A stretch of 64,000 nt of DNA from Homalodisca vitripennis (taxonomy: Eukaryota; Arthropoda; Insecta; Hemiptera; Cicadellidae): positions 1 to 64,000 of the forward strand of contig NW_025777633.1 of assembly GCF_021130785.1 (NCBI RefSeq). The letters run 5' to 3'. Below the pieces are notes generated by a model. It was not told where the DNA came from. It was given only the letters and a program-made list of their open reading frames with translations, and did no database searches. The translations under genes and the position numbers were made by a program. Shown one piece after another: positions 13,596 to 26,800 of the stretch (position 1 is its first letter; the number at the start of each line of letters is the position of its first letter).

Positions 13596-14189
13596 CTTGC
13601 ACAATTTCAAGCATGTAGGTCAATTAATTTTCGAGATGTAATGCAGACGTGCAGTCAGATGATGTTTCAGCTGAAGTTTGTCAAAGAGGGTGAAACGCAA
13701 ATCGACATTTAAATTTAAAAATAATAAGTACTCAATGCTTGATCAGTAGCGCAATGCAAATACAAAATACAAAGGTACCATCTCACTTTTATTCCAGATT
13801 GCGCTAGGAAAGAATTAAATAATTCTAATAAATTGTTAAGTTATTAAGAATTTAAAATATGAAAAAACTTATAACATGATATGTCAATACAAAATAGATT
13901 TTAACCTTCTATATTTGTGTAAGGGCGATTTAATAGTATTCCAAATTGAGGTATGCTGGAGTGGACACAAATTTGGTGAAGTTTTTCTCCAAGTTTGGGA
14001 GTATTTATAACAATTTGTTGCATTACATGAATCTAATGTCATGTTACGTCTGGTCTAGCCAAGTACTTTAAATGCCGAAGAAATCCATCAATTGCAATAT
14101 AGTCATCCCTGTGGAGAACAAAAAGCTTAGCAGTTTGTATTAAAAATGGGGTGAAATATGAAATACCTTTGAAGAGAACAGATCTTCAC

Positions 14190-14330
14190 TGACATTCCAG
14201 CAAGCTCCGCCATTCCAGTTAACATTCCTTCTACAGTTGAGTGAATGTCTTCATAAAAGGAATTATACACAGTTTCTCAATCCCGTCTGAACAACGGTTG
14301 TTGCATCAAATTCTACACCCGTTTTTAAAT
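14190..14330. repeat. Dispersed repeat shared with 63.65 kb
   Basis: The block TTCCTTCTACAGTTGAGTGA (from about 14,226) with its flanks recurs in the same orientation at 63,646-63,785, about 85% identical by eye. It is noncoding. Confidence 0.6.
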
Positions 14331-16402
14331 GTTTTGACCAATGCAATACTCTCTAATATAAAGTATACAATGGGCCAATATGAGTTTAGCTATGATTTAA
14401 TATTAGCGTTTCGTATAATAGGTCGGATCTAGTGAAGGCTACAATTGAAGTGCACAAAATCCAATGTTTTTATGTCTGAATGTAAACACAACGCATAGTT
14501 TTGTCCTACTTTGGCAAATTTAGGAAGTCGAAACTCATCCTAATGAAACGGTTTGTTTATAAGAGTGTTGGGGATAGATCTTGAGATGATTTTAACGTTA
14601 TATAAATTTCAGGATCAAATATTAAAAATAACTATAACTAAATGTGTTGAAGCCATTATTTCCATTCCACTAAATTATGAGCAAAGCATATATTCAGTTT
14701 GTATACTTCAATTCTTTTACTGCAAGGGATCTGAGATATACGCTACCAGCTATAAAGGACTGTAATGTGGACAGTCGACGAATATGTCTATTCAGCAGCA
14801 ACAGTTATTCGATAAACGCCATCTGGTCCAATATATGTTGAATGCAGAACTGGGCTTATAAAGTTAGAGAGGGAAAACCCTTATTTGGTTTTGTATTTAA
14901 ACTTGCTTTTTGGAGTTTCCTGTATTGTATATGGTAACATGACTAATAATTTGTCTATATTGAAATATGAGAGTGAAATATTATGATAAAAAGAGCTTTA
15001 TTGAATTTTAAAATATATATACATTGAAACTTTAATGAGTGGGTAACTGCTCTAGCAGAAAGCGTATTTTAAAAATGAAATGGTTTCATAGTGTACATAA
15101 AACAGAAAATTGTGTTTTACAATATTGTAGCCGATGTACCTATATCAATAGACGTACTAAAGTAGCTAGCACCAAAACAGTCCGAATCTTTTGAAGCGCT
15201 GTTGCCAAATTTAATCGCTGCCGATCACTAGATGTTTCCGGTTATGGTCATAGAATACTGTCTGCAAAAGAGATGAATAAAATAAAATATATATTTGGTT
15301 ACTGTACTAGTAGAAGATATTTTTTCATTGAAATATACGTTGAGATGGATTAGTAATTCTCTATAAACTAAAAATGGCAACATTGTTGCGCACGGAGAGT
15401 AAAGGGGCGATTCAGTTGCACCAGACACCACTAGACTATTTTCGTGCAAGCTGCTCCATGATTATTTCCACCACAAATAATACAGCTTAATCAGGTACTA
15501 TACTTATATAAAAGCGGATTTGCACTGGAGATTCTCTTAAAATGCTCCGCCTGCTAAATAAATATTCCACGAGGTAAAACGTCTAATATGAAGAAACTTC
15601 TACGAGTGCAAACCACTTCACACTTTGGAATTAAGAAGCTAAGATCATTTGTTGAACTTCAGTTTACTGAAAGAATAAATCCACAATTCTAAACTGCGTG
15701 TTCGATATATGCTTTCCGGTTGACTTGCCACTGCTGAAACTAATAAAAAATAGTATTTTATTTTTTAAAATTGAATGTTGTTTACAGCATTGCTGGATTA
15801 GTATAATAAAATGTTCATGTTCTAAGTAGGGATTAAGTTTAAAGAACTGTTTTACTGTCTACAGAAATAAGGCCGTAGGCTAGAATTATTCTGGGATCCT
15901 GAATCTCCTCGTGTGGTACTTGCATGTCCTTTGGTAAGTAAAAGTATAATAAAAGCATAAGAGTGGGCTAGAACTGACAAACACAACACTCACACACTCA
16001 CTTATGAATATAGATGGAATATATGTAGTTATTTGTGCATACATGTATACTTAGGTATAGGGTCTAGAGGTCAAAGAGCAGCAAAGGTAGTTACGTTGTG
16101 TTTAATTACAATCAATTCAGTAAGAGTTTCGTACGTTAATTGTAATTATTAAAGTCACATCTGTGTACTACTGTAATGTAATATAATAAAATAATTTTAG
16201 ATATGAATTACATTTTTAAATCTGGTATTTCAGAAGTTATTGAAATAGCATGACCCACTACACAGATTGCATTATTTTGATATAATAAATGTTATAAAAC
16301 ATATCAATACAGGGAGATACTTCACGCGAGTTTTTCATTCGTGGAAATATTTGAACGAGAAGTAACTCAATTTCTATTTGTAGATAAAGTAATCGTATAT
16401 AT
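14331..16402. other. Noncoding DNA up to the gypsy insertion
   Basis: No supported gene or clear repeat. The last four bases, ATAT at 16,399-16,402, are the left copy of the gypsy target-site duplication. Confidence 0.5.
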
Positions 16403-17279
16403 TGTACCGTAAATTAGTTAATTAAATTTCATACAATGTAAATTTCGCAACCTAATCAGCCAGTATAATATAATATTATTTTACATCCAATGTTCCGGAA
16501 CTAAATTATTGGGTGGAGTAACTACCTAATTGGCACGCGTATGAATGTTTTCTTCTAACCCTTTGTAGCAGCCCAACTACGTAACCGATCAGACCTCGTG
16601 CGCTTTGTCCGTAAGTAAAATTTATCTTTTCGTATTATTAAATTTGCCCTTTGATGCCAAACGTATGAAATGAATGTAACGTTAAGTAAAGATGTGAATA
16701 GTAAAGTAACTTACCCTTGAAAATCTTTTATTTGCTTGATGGAGATAGATAAAGGTTGTGGCGTCGTCCTTATGGCGACGAGCACGTTGTTATAAATAGT
16801 AATTTGTATCATTAAATGGCTAATACCGTCGCGAATTTGTTTTAGGCGAGTTTACGTAGCTGATGTATCTCACGTGTTGTTTGAATAGATGGCTACCATT
16901 TCCTAACTTCTACTCCTCTTCTAGAAATAACCGTTCTTAGACTACAGCTTCAATGTCTCGTGCCAAGACGCCGACACCCGGGTTGTGAGTCTACCTATTG
17001 TGAAGGGAAGTGAAATATTATTGTTTTGTAAAGTAAAACGTCGTACGCACAATTCAATAGAACATTGGATATTTTAGGCCTACCTAGAAGATATACTTTT
17101 TAGTTATTATAGTCTAATTGGCAGCAACGTGGCAGTACATAACTTTTCTTTACCATCTAAAAGTGGTGCTTTTAAGTTTTCATAATTAAACTGAACTTAT
17201 AAGTACACTTTGTATTTCTAGTATTTATTACTATGACCTCAGAAGTCACCACCCCCATGTGTTATCGTCATACGGTACA
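16403..17279 (+). repeat. 5' LTR of the gypsy element
   Basis: 877 bp, TG...CA ends, and four differences noted against the 3' LTR: near 16,646, 16,669, 16,684 and 17,234. A TATAAATA box at 16,791-16,798 is the likely core promoter, sitting just after a short GTCG/CGAC hairpin. No tRNA primer-binding site starting with TGG is apparent right after the LTR. Confidence 0.95.
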
Positions 17280-17355
17280 CAATTTTATTGCGCCACTCTG
17301 CTATTGATGTGCCTACTCTGCCATCAACTGGGTGAAACTGAGTGAAAACGCCACA

Positions 17356-18672
17356 ATGCCTGCCATTAAAATAGAATATTTGTCTAAAGATGAGTTGGTA
17401 TTTGAACTGATATCTAGAGGTATTAAATTAAATAGTGACAGTACAGTAAATGAACTCAGAAAGTCCTTAAGACAGTGTTTGAGAAACAATATTTTACCTA
17501 CTCCTAGTAGCCTATTAAAAATAGACCACAATCAGGAAGTAAAACTTCTCAGTGAAAAAGTGATATTATTAGAACATGGGTGCAGTGAATTGAACAGTGC
17601 TAGTTCACCTTTAGAAATCACCCAATTCCAAGAAAAGTGTAAACATTTAATAAACCGTTTATTTTTAGACAACCAGCTAGAACTAAGTTCTGTACATAGT
17701 GAAACTTTATCAGCTTTAAAGTGTAGGCTAGTAAATGTTGAACAACAGTTAGCTAAAAACTTGCTACCTACAGTGAACCTAGAACAGCTTAAAGTGTTAG
17801 AAGCCAATTTAAATGAATCATTAGAACAAGATGAGGCTATGGAACAGGCAGTGAAAGAACAAATAGGCCCTATTTCTGTACAACCACCAACAATATCACA
17901 GCCTACTGCCAGTACCCCCACTTTGCCTATAATGCCTATTTATAATGCAAATAATGATTGTATTAGTCAACCTATGTCTGGTTTAAATATGTTTAATAAG
18001 TTAAACAACCCTGTAGAACATTATTTACAAAATTTTACAGTAACAAATGGTTTAGTAATACCTGAGCTAATAAACTTTTTGAAAACTTTGTTAAAACTAA
18101 AATGTGAAACTAGCCTATCAGAAAATGAAATTTTAGCATTGTTACCATGTTATGCAAAAGGTCCACTTTTAGCCAAAATAATACATTGTAAGTCTGTCAT
18201 GCCAAATGTCAACTATCTACACAGGGAATTAATTAGTGCTTTTATCCCTGTAGGCCTAATTGAAAGACTGAGACTAGATTTAGTTTATAGGCCACAAAGG
18301 TTTGATGAGCCACTGTATGAATACATCTATGACATCAAAGAGCTCAGTCAAGTTTTATTGTGTAACATAAGTGAACAGGACTTGGTAACTTGTATAAAAA
18401 GAGGTATTAAGCCTACAGATAGAAATAAGTTAATTTTTGAAAACAATCCCATTTGTTTTACAGATTTGGAAAATGTGTGTATAGCTAGTAACAATATAAC
18501 CTTTAATGATAACTTAAGGGACAATTTAAGTAAGACATATGTTAACAACATGTATCCACCACATGTTGAACTTAGAAAAAGTAGGCCTACTGTCAAAAAC
18601 CCAAAGTTATGTTTCAATTGTAATAGGCCTGGTCACTTAGCAAAAAATTGTTTTAGGAATCCAAAAAACTAG
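17356..18672 (+). CDS. gag: gag polyprotein of the gypsy element
   Basis: 438 codons from the first in-frame ATG at 17,356; the frame is open from 17,332 but begins there with a non-ATG codon. The N-terminus (KIEYLSKDELVFELISRGI) is a short helical region like the SAP-like start of many insect gypsy Gag proteins. The centre is rich in Leu/Lys/Asn with a proline-threonine linker near residues 178-200. The C-terminus carries one CCHC zinc knuckle, CFNCNRPGHLAKNC, spaced C-x2-C-x4-H-x4-C, for RNA binding. Gag forms the cytoplasmic particle and packages the RNA. The frame is intact. It ends at TAG immediately after an A-AAA-AAC heptamer, so pol is expected as a minus-1 frameshift fusion. Confidence 0.9.
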   Translation: MPAIKIEYLSKDELVFELISRGIKLNSDSTVNELRKSLRQCLRNNILPTPSSLLKIDHNQEVKLLSEKVILLEHGCSELNSASSPLEITQFQEKCKHLINRLFLDNQLELSSVHSETLSALKCRLVNVEQQLAKNLLPTVNLEQLKVLEANLNESLEQDEAMEQAVKEQIGPISVQPPTISQPTASTPTLPIMPIYNANNDCISQPMSGLNMFNKLNNPVEHYLQNFTVTNGLVIPELINFLKTLLKLKCETSLSENEILALLPCYAKGPLLAKIIHCKSVMPNVNYLHRELISAFIPVGLIERLRLDLVYRPQRFDEPLYEYIYDIKELSQVLLCNISEQDLVTCIKRGIKPTDRNKLIFENNPICFTDLENVCIASNNITFNDNLRDNLSKTYVNNMYPPHVELRKSRPTVKNPKLCFNCNRPGHLAKNCFRNPKN

Positions 18673-21600
18673 TTGACAGGGGAGTGGTATTACACACAAC
18701 ACCTAAAAATATCCCTCCCCGGTTTCATAAGTTTAAGAATAATAATTTTATAAATAGTAATACAGTAAGAAAAGAAAAATACTATTTTATGAGAGTCTAT
18801 GGTAAGGTAATTAAAAATTGGAGTAAATTAAACTATAGAAAACCTAATTTAAGACTAAATGTTAGACAGTGTAACAATATGCCTTTAATTGAAGCTATAG
18901 TGGGTAAAAATGTAAAAACAAACTGCTTATTAGATACTGGTGCTACAAGAGATATAATTAGTAAAGAATTTTATGATAGCCTATTGTTGAATAAAAATGT
19001 TTCTAAATTAATGAAGTCAGAGGATAGAATGTTTGCTGCAAATAACACTGAAATCAAATGTTTTGGTTACTGTTATGCTAAGATAAAAATTTCAAAATTT
19101 TGTTGGAAAGTAAAATTTATTGTATTGGATAACTTAAAATGGGACATTGTACTGGGAAACCCATTTATATCTAATAGCAAATTAATTTTAGATCTTGATG
19201 GAGATTCATGTTATTTTAAATTCAATTGTAATGAGAAAATAACTATTGTCAGACAACAGCCTTTTGAACATGAAGTAAACAGCATTGATGTAAAAATAGG
19301 GTGCACTAGAGCTGAGGCTGAGATACAAAACCTTATAGGGGATTTTCCAAATGTTTTTACTCCAAAATTAGGAGAGGCTCTAGATTTGGAAGTGAGATTA
19401 GTTCTAAATGACCCCACACCTGTAAATATTAGGCCTTATTTTATGAGCCCTCCTACTGTAAATAAGATGAAAACAATAATACAGGATTGGTTGGACCAAG
19501 GAATAATTGAACCCAGTACTTCAGCCTACTCCAGTCCATCCTTTTTAACCAAAAAGGACAGACTTGTAGTCAATTATACCGAATTAAATAAAAAGTTACA
19601 GAAAATTGATTTTCCCATTGGTGATTTAAATAATTATTATCAACATCTTAGTGGAGCCAAATATTTTTCAATAATAGATTTAAGAAAAAGTTTTTTGCAA
19701 TGTCCATTATCACCTGATAGTCAAGATCTTACCTCATTTAGCACTATATTTGGTAAATATAAATTTAAACGAGTACCCTTTGGTTTACATGTTGGTAGTG
19801 CTGTATTGTCCGCCTATCTGGATAAAGTCCTAGACAATATAAAATTTAAATATGTGATAAATGTTTGTGATGATATCTTAGCGTACAGTAAAGACCTTGA
19901 TTCGCATTTAGACATGTCAGAGAGATTGTAAATAGACTAAGCAAACATGGCTTAACGGCAAACCTAGAGAAAGCAAAGTTTTGTTTTGAGGAAATCTCCT
20001 TTTTGGGGAACTTAATAAAAAATAATACAGTAACTATAGATCCCGAGCGAACAAGGAGTATAAGAGAATTTATGCCGCCTAAGAACGCCAAACAAATTTC
20101 ACAGTTTTTTAGGTATGACCAATTTCTTTTCAAAATTTATAAATAATTATGCCGAATTATGTAATCCTTTAAATCGTTTAAGAAGGAAAAACGCTAAATT
20201 TGTTTGGACAAGTGAATGTCAAGATTCGTTTGTAAAGTTAAAAGAAGCTATAATGAATCCTCCTGTACTCCAGTTAGTCGATTTTTCAAAGCAATTTATA
20301 GTAATGACAGATGCTAGTGGAATAGCCGCAGGTGGTTGTTTGTTACAGGAAAACGACCAAAATGAATTAATGCCAATAGCCTATTACTCTAGGAAATTTA
20401 CTGATGCCGAATTAAAATATACTGTTTATGAAAAAGAAGCTTTGAGTGCACTAATTTGCATAGAAAAATGGCACGAATTTTTAGAAGTAAGAACCTTTAA
20501 ATTAATAACTGATAACCAAGCTTTATCCTATGTCCTCAATCACAAAAGGAAGGTAGGAAGACTTGCCCGGTGGATCGAGAGGATTTTGAATTTGCCATTT
20601 GAGGTGGAATTTAAAAGTTCCACCGATAATGCGCTGGCAGACGCCCTTTCACGTATGTTTGAGGGCGAGTCAACAGGAACAGCTGATCCGAGCCCCAGTG
20701 ACTGCCGGAACGTTCCAGACCAGGATAAAAATAGATTATCGATTTCCTTCTGCCATTCAAACTCCTCCCGAAGGCAAACATGTAAACGAACATCTAATAT
20801 AAAGCCTAAAATGCAGATAAATAATAAGTGCAATAACAAGGATAATTTGTGGTTGTTAATTAATGATTTGCCATTAGCGTTTAAAGATTTAGAAAAATAT
20901 CAACTTCAAGATAAAGAAACTCAGCGAATCATTCAATCTGTTAAAAGCAATAGTAACAATTTATGTTATTTTATAAAAAACAATTTATTGATGTACAAAA
21001 GGAATGTAAAAAGTAAGAGTAAGATATTTTTGCCTGTACAGTTAATTGATTTAGTATATGAATTCTTCCACAGTTCTTTAATAGGAGGTCATTTAGGCAT
21101 TGCTAGAACGCAAAGAAAAATTAATCAGTATTTTTATAGACCTGATTTAGACGAAATTATAAAGGCAAAAGTCAAAGAATGTAATGTTTGTAAAATGAGT
21201 AAAGTATGCCAAAGAAAATATGAAGGCGAATTAGTATCTGTGCCATTTAAGAACAATATGGATTGTTTATTCATAGATCTTTTAGGTCCCTTAGTGAGAA
21301 CTAGAAACAGCAATGTATATTTACTTGTAGTTGTAGATGCCACCAGTAAATTTCTATGGCTAATCCCTTTGAGGGAATGTAAGAGTGCTGAAATATGTAA
21401 TAAATTAGACCGCATAATTTTTAACAACTTTTCTGTAACTAAAATAATAGTGTCAGACAATGCCGCATATTTTACATCACTGTATTTTAAGAAGTTCTTA
21501 TTTAAGAATTTTATTGAACACCGTAGACTAGCGCCTTACAGGGCTAATGGAAATCAATCAGACAGGCATATTAGAAACATATCTACATTATTACGTAGTT

Positions 21601-22088
21601 TCTATCACAACTGTCATAGTAATTGGGATAATGACCTAGGCTATATACAATTAAGTTTAAACACCGCCCATAATGAAAGCACAGGTTTTGCTGCCTTTGA
21701 TTTAATGTTTAATCATTCCTGTAATAATGCTTTATCTAATTTATGGAAGCTAAATGATCTAATTGGTGAGAATTTGTCCAAGGAAACTGTTGTAAACAAT
21801 TTAAAGAGAGCTGTGGTGAATGTAAAAAGGAGTATAGCACATAACAGTAATAGACAAAAGTACTCAGAGCAAAATGTAAAACATCCCTTTAAGTTGCATT
21901 CCTTAGTATGGATTAGAACCCACTATTTAAGCAATAAGGTAGAAAAGTTTTGTGCAAAATTAGCACCAAAATATGTAGGAATTTATAGAATTTTATATTT
22001 TTTAAGCCCTGTAACTTGTATTGTACAACACACTGAAAATGTTTTGAATGTAAAAAAGGTTCATATTGTAGATTTAAAATTAAATTAA
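18657..22088 (+). CDS. pol: pol polyprotein (protease, reverse transcriptase, RNase H, integrase), with two frame breaks
   Basis: About 1,140 codons. Domains in order are: aspartic protease with LLDTGATRDII (about 18,925); RT with FSIIDLRKSFLQCPL, VPFGLHVGSA and the catalytic block NVCDDILAYS; RNase H with VMTDASGIAAGG, YEKEALSAL and ITDNQAL; integrase with an H-x6-H and C-x2-C zinc module (about 21,070-21,190), FIDLLGPL, VSDNAAYF and YRANGNQSDRHIRN; and a C-terminal LAPKYVGIYRI block. The frame is lost near 19,913 and regained in a T run at 20,105-20,110, so 19,914-20,104 reads in another frame. The usual Tyr of the RT Y-x-D-D motif is Val here, and the integrase position normally Glu is Asp (GAC, 21,561-21,563). 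It copies the element RNA into DNA and inserts it. The stop is at 22,086-22,088. Confidence 0.9.
18663..18669 (+). promoter_or_regulatory. Minus-1 ribosomal frameshift heptamer A-AAA-AAC
   Basis: In the gag frame the codons are cc[A] [AAA] [AAC], followed directly by the gag stop TAG. The pol frame is minus 1 relative to gag and is open from 18,657. This is the classical X-XXY-YYZ slippery arrangement, placed exactly where gag-pol fusion is needed. I did not identify a specific downstream pseudoknot. Confidence 0.85.
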
Positions 22089-22964
22089 GACCTGTTCTGT
22101 ATAAAAAAAAAAAAAATTTGTAGCATCCCTAGCTTAAGGAACCGCTTGCTGCCAAATTTAAAAGATAAGATAAAATCCAGGAAGTTAACTGTTTGGTGAA
22201 TTCTTAACGAATGTGTCAATGGAAATAAAATATAGAAAAAGAATTTGTAAATAGACTTAGTATAAAGAAATGAGACAAAGTTGATCCTGACTGTTTGTAA
22301 TGAGGGAATCAAATATGAAAAATTGTCTGTGTTTTGTATGTATGCCGAAATGTTGAATTTTGAATTTTGTAGATATATTTGAAGTGTTAAAATTCATGTA
22401 GATGTAAGATGTATAGGATGTTGTATGTAAATATATATATTAAGAGTGATGCAGTATTAATACGAAATGTGAGACTTAGCTTCTCGTGAGGGGACGTTTC
22501 ATTCCAAAGTATTCGATCCATATTGGTAACTTGTCCGCAAGTCTCAGGGTATTTAATGGCAAAACACTATACACAAAACACTGGTATGAATGCAAAAAAG
22601 AAGTATGAATGTGGCGCCTATATAACAAAACACTACACTACACTTGTTTACGATTTAATCGCCTTAAATGCCCTTATTCTTGCAACGACCCGCAAATTCT
22701 AAAACGCTGCAACGTGCACTGCATGAAAATAGTTTGCCTAAATTGATTTTCTATTTTTGGTCCCTAAGCGAGCAGTCATAGAATTGCATTGGCATGCGAT
22801 CTAGCGGATTTCATAGGAAACTTTTGAAACCCCGCGCTATCGTATTGTTATGGTTGAATTTGAATTTATGTAATGAATAAAAGGTTGAATTAAGTTGGTT
22901 ATTTAGAATATGTTTAAAGTAAAGCGGCCAACTAGGTTGCGAAATCAAAACAGGGGGGATATTC
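22089..22964 (+). other. 3' noncoding region and polypurine tract of the gypsy element
   Basis: About 875 bp between pol and the 3' LTR with no env-like reading frame. A purine-rich run with GGGGGG, at about 22,951-22,960, sits five bases before the 3' LTR and is the likely polypurine tract priming plus-strand DNA synthesis. Confidence 0.7.
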
Positions 22965-23841
22965 TGTACCGTAAATTAGTTAATTAAATTTCATACAATG
23001 TAAATTTCGCAACCTAATCAGCCAGTATAATATAATATTATTTTACATCCAATGTTCCGGAACTAAATTATTGGGTGGAGTAACTACCTAATTGGCACGC
23101 GTATGAATGTTTTCTTCTAACCCTTTGTAGCAGCCCAACTACGTAACCGATCAGACCTCGTGCGCTTTGTCCGTAAGTAAAATTTATCTTTTCGTATTAT
23201 TAAATTAGCCCTTTGATGCCAAACGTATAAAATGAATGTAACGTAAAGTAAAGATGTGAATAGTAAAGTAACTTACCCTTGAAAATCTTTTATTTGCTTG
23301 ATGGAGATAGATAAAGGTTGTGGCGTCGTCCTTATGGCGACGAGCACGTTGTTATAAATAGTAATTTGTATCATTAAATGGCTAATACCGTCGCGAATTT
23401 GTTTTAGGCGAGTTTACGTAGCTGATGTATCTCACGTGTTGTTTGAATAGATGGCTACCATTTCCTAACTTCTACTCCTCTTCTAGAAATAACCGTTCTT
23501 AGACTACAGCTTCAATGTCTCGTGCCAAGACGCCGACACCCGGGTTGTGAGTCTACCTATTGTGAAGGGAAGTGAAATATTATTGTTTTGTAAAGTAAAA
23601 CGTCGTACGCACAATTCAATAGAACATTGGATATTTTAGGCCTACCTAGAAGATATACTTTTTAGTTATTATAGTCTAATTGGCAGCAACGTGGCAGTAC
23701 ATAACTTTTCTTTACCATCTAAAAGTGGTGCTTTTAAGTTTTCATAATTAAACTGAACTTATAAGTACACTTTGTATTTCTAGTATTTATTACTACGACC
23801 TCAGAAGTCACCACCCCCATGTGTTATCGTCATACGGTACA
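22965..23841 (+). repeat. 3' LTR of the gypsy element
   Basis: 877 bp, the same length as the 5' LTR and about 99.5% identical by eye. A TATAAATA box lies at 23,353-23,360. It is followed by ATAT, the right copy of the target duplication. Confidence 0.95.
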
Positions 23842-26800
23842 ATATCATGATGGCTTCAACATTGCCCCGGGGACTTTGTGGCAGCATTTTTACATCACAA
23901 AGAGAAATCTGACTTGCAAACGAGTCAGGCTTTATAGAGCAATCGTTCAGTTCATACGATGTGTTCAACATATGCCCTTTATACCGGTCAAAGTAAAAAG
24001 CAGAAAATAAGTTTTACACAAAATTCAAAGCTGAGTATTTTTGTTATGGACAGGTATGAATTACCTGCATTACAATTCAATATAAGGCGTTTTATTCCTG
24101 TGATGAAATTAGTCTTATAATGTATTAGATCACATGTATGAATTTATTATGAGTTTAACCTATGAATGCAGTCCTAATGTAACTATATAATAAACCATTT
24201 CAGATTAAATTACCATGCTTATTGACGGTGTTTTATCAAATTTATAGTTATACTAACAAATTTAAATGCAGGATATATTTTTGTGTCAGAAACCACAGCC
24301 GAAAATATTTAATAGCCCAATGGAAAATTTGACGCTTATAGCCATAGCTTCTGATTTAGTAATCCTGAACGTTTCTTCAAACTTTGTTTTGGTGATTGCA
24401 TGTCAAGGGTCTGATCTAATGGTTTTGTTCCGTCTAATTAAAGGTGACGATTATTTTCCTTATCTTCTGTTAGGCCTGCAATCATTATTTTAATAAAAAA
24501 AATTCAAAGCACCTATTTGCATGGTAAGAAACCTTCTTATGGAGCGGTGTTTACTGTTAGACACAAACGGTAAATAAAAAAAAAAAAAAAAAACGAAAAG
24601 CATGGGATAAAACTGTATGTATAGACTGAACCCAATGGCACTGTATTTGTGGTTAGTGTTTATCCAGGCACATTGTCCAGGATATACTGAACAGGCTGTT
24701 CTGCATATGCTCTCTAAAGACTTTGACAAAGGTCATCCTGTTTATACGGTCAGATTTTATAACACCATGCATGTGTCAAAATCTCTTTTGGAAAAATAAC
24801 TTACATCACAAAGTTGGGTGCAAAAAAGTTGGATCTCAGACTGCTGTTAATGGGAGAATGTAAGAATAGATATTGCACAACACTGTGAAGGTTAGCGTTG
24901 GCAAGTAGAATAATTACGTGAGAGTAGTAAGAAACCCGTCCGCCCTGTTTGAGAATCATACGAATGTAACCGTAATCATGATGAGTGAACGAAAATATCT
25001 TCGGTAGTGTTAAATCCATAAATCCTCATTTTAAAAATGGCACTGGTCAACGCTCATCTCTAATATAACAAATATAACATTAGGACGAAGATGGCAATGT
25101 TCGATTTCAGGATCAATATCATTTAGAGGTCTTCTGACACCTGCCATAAGCAATGACGTAGCTTTAGTTCGAAAATTTGAGATTCAGTCATCCGTGGGTG
25201 CTATTGATAGGATCAAGAGAATACGTTGTGTGGCCTGCTGTCACAGAAGAAGAAAAGATACAATATGTCAGTGCCTGTAAATTCCTTCTTTGTGTCTTGA
25301 AGACTGCTTTTAAACATAGTGCATGCAATAATATTTATGTAAGATGTCAGATGTGGCATGAAAGACTATAAGTAGTGAGTTACAAGTTTAAAAAATACTT
25401 ATTTGCGAAAACTAATAAATATTAGTTTAGTGTATTATTGTGTATTTGTTTTAGTTTAGTTAATACTAGCGGTGTATATTTATTAAGTAATAATAAATAA
25501 TAAGTATTAAAAAACATATTTTTAAATGCAAAATCGTTATATTGTTCCGTACCAAAATCGAATTCAATGTTTTACGCGTTACCCCCTCACAGAACGAAAA
25601 GCAAAGTATGATGAGATCCATGACGCCTATGCGCCTCATCATAGTTTTTCAGAATTGGCTAAAAATTATTAGTATGCATTTATAACATTACTAAAAAGTA
25701 ATAGTTTTAAACAATTTTGAAATGTTTATTTCAGAATAAAGCATAGGTTAAAATAGCTATGTCAGCAAAGAATGTGATGAACCAATGGTCTGTAAAACTT
25801 TGGGCTTGGAATTTATTGGTTTGTTTATTGCTCGAACTCGGCAAGTAAGGTCAAAATAATATTCCATTTCCAACCCTTCCAATTTAATGCGGATGATGAT
25901 TCCTTTCTTACGAACATTTCACTATCAATTTACCTAATTGGTGTTCATAAAGAAAGGAGATTGTCACTTGCACCCTGGACTCTGCTCCTCAAGCACACAT
26001 GTTCCATGCATGATTAGACGTTTGTGCTTGTAATGTTTTAATGTGAACGGAGTAGCTGAGTAATGAGGGAGTAATGGTGTAAGTGGAGAAACGTTTAACA
26101 CTGAAAACGGAACGTACAGAGTTATAGAGTTTTTCTACTCTGTAAATTTCTCTTTAGCCATCTAAAGTAGCATATTTGAATACCATATCGAAAGGTCAAA
26201 TGGTACTGGTACATTTGAATACCAACTGGTACATGAATAACCCATTGAATGTCAACTACACACATTTTAAATAAATACCAACCTAGACCAATGTTGCTCA
26301 ATGAAGTTCGTTAAGAGCCAATTTACAATATGTGCCGATTCTAATTATGAAACAATAATTAAATTTATACACGATATAGTATGTAAATAATTAAATACCT
26401 ATTAGTTTCTCCAATCTAACGTTTTCGTTCTTTCAACTATATTGGAATTTCTGAGGGAATCACACAATTACAATTTGACAAGTACGGTTATATAATTATA
26501 CTATTTCAACTTTATTTGTAAACGACATAGAGGACAATTGATGACGTCATGATTGCTTGTGCCTCTTCCCAGGCAAGGGTAGAGTATATTGATAACACCG
26601 GTGAAATTGTTTTTTTTTTTCATAACATTTTACAATTTATTCACATTTCTATTTTGATATTAGTGTATGGATCTTCTAAAATGCCATATCATATACATCT
26701 TATTATTCCAATATACATAAATATTTAGACAGTTTCAGGATATAATTACGTTATTGTAATGTGTTCCACGTCGTAGTAGCTTTACCTCTACAGGTTGACC

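Larger units (their letters stand above)
16403..23841 (+). mobile_element. Complete Ty3/gypsy-type LTR retrotransposon (7.44 kb)
   Basis: The element is bounded by two 877-bp LTRs (16403-17279 and 22965-23841) and flanked on both sides by ATAT, a 4-bp target duplication as expected for gypsy elements. The LTRs start TGTACCGTA and end TACGGTACA, an exact 9-bp inverted repeat. Inside are gag, pol in the minus-1 frame (protease, RT, RNase H, integrase) and a purine run before the 3' LTR. The domain order protease-RT-RNaseH-IN places it in Ty3/gypsy rather than copia. No env-like gene follows pol; about 875 bp of noncoding DNA lies there instead. The near-identical LTRs mean a recent insertion, yet pol is interrupted twice by single-base indels and two catalytic residues differ from the norm, so this copy looks nonautonomous unless the indels are sequence errors. 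Confidence 0.95.

Noticed and set aside
17532..17921. 129-codon minus-strand frame
   Set aside because: Antisense shadow of gypsy gag, as are the frames at 18,348, 19,211 and 20,540.
22089..22964. env gene of an errantivirus
   Set aside because: No open frame of useful length, signal peptide or transmembrane segment lies between pol and the 3' LTR.
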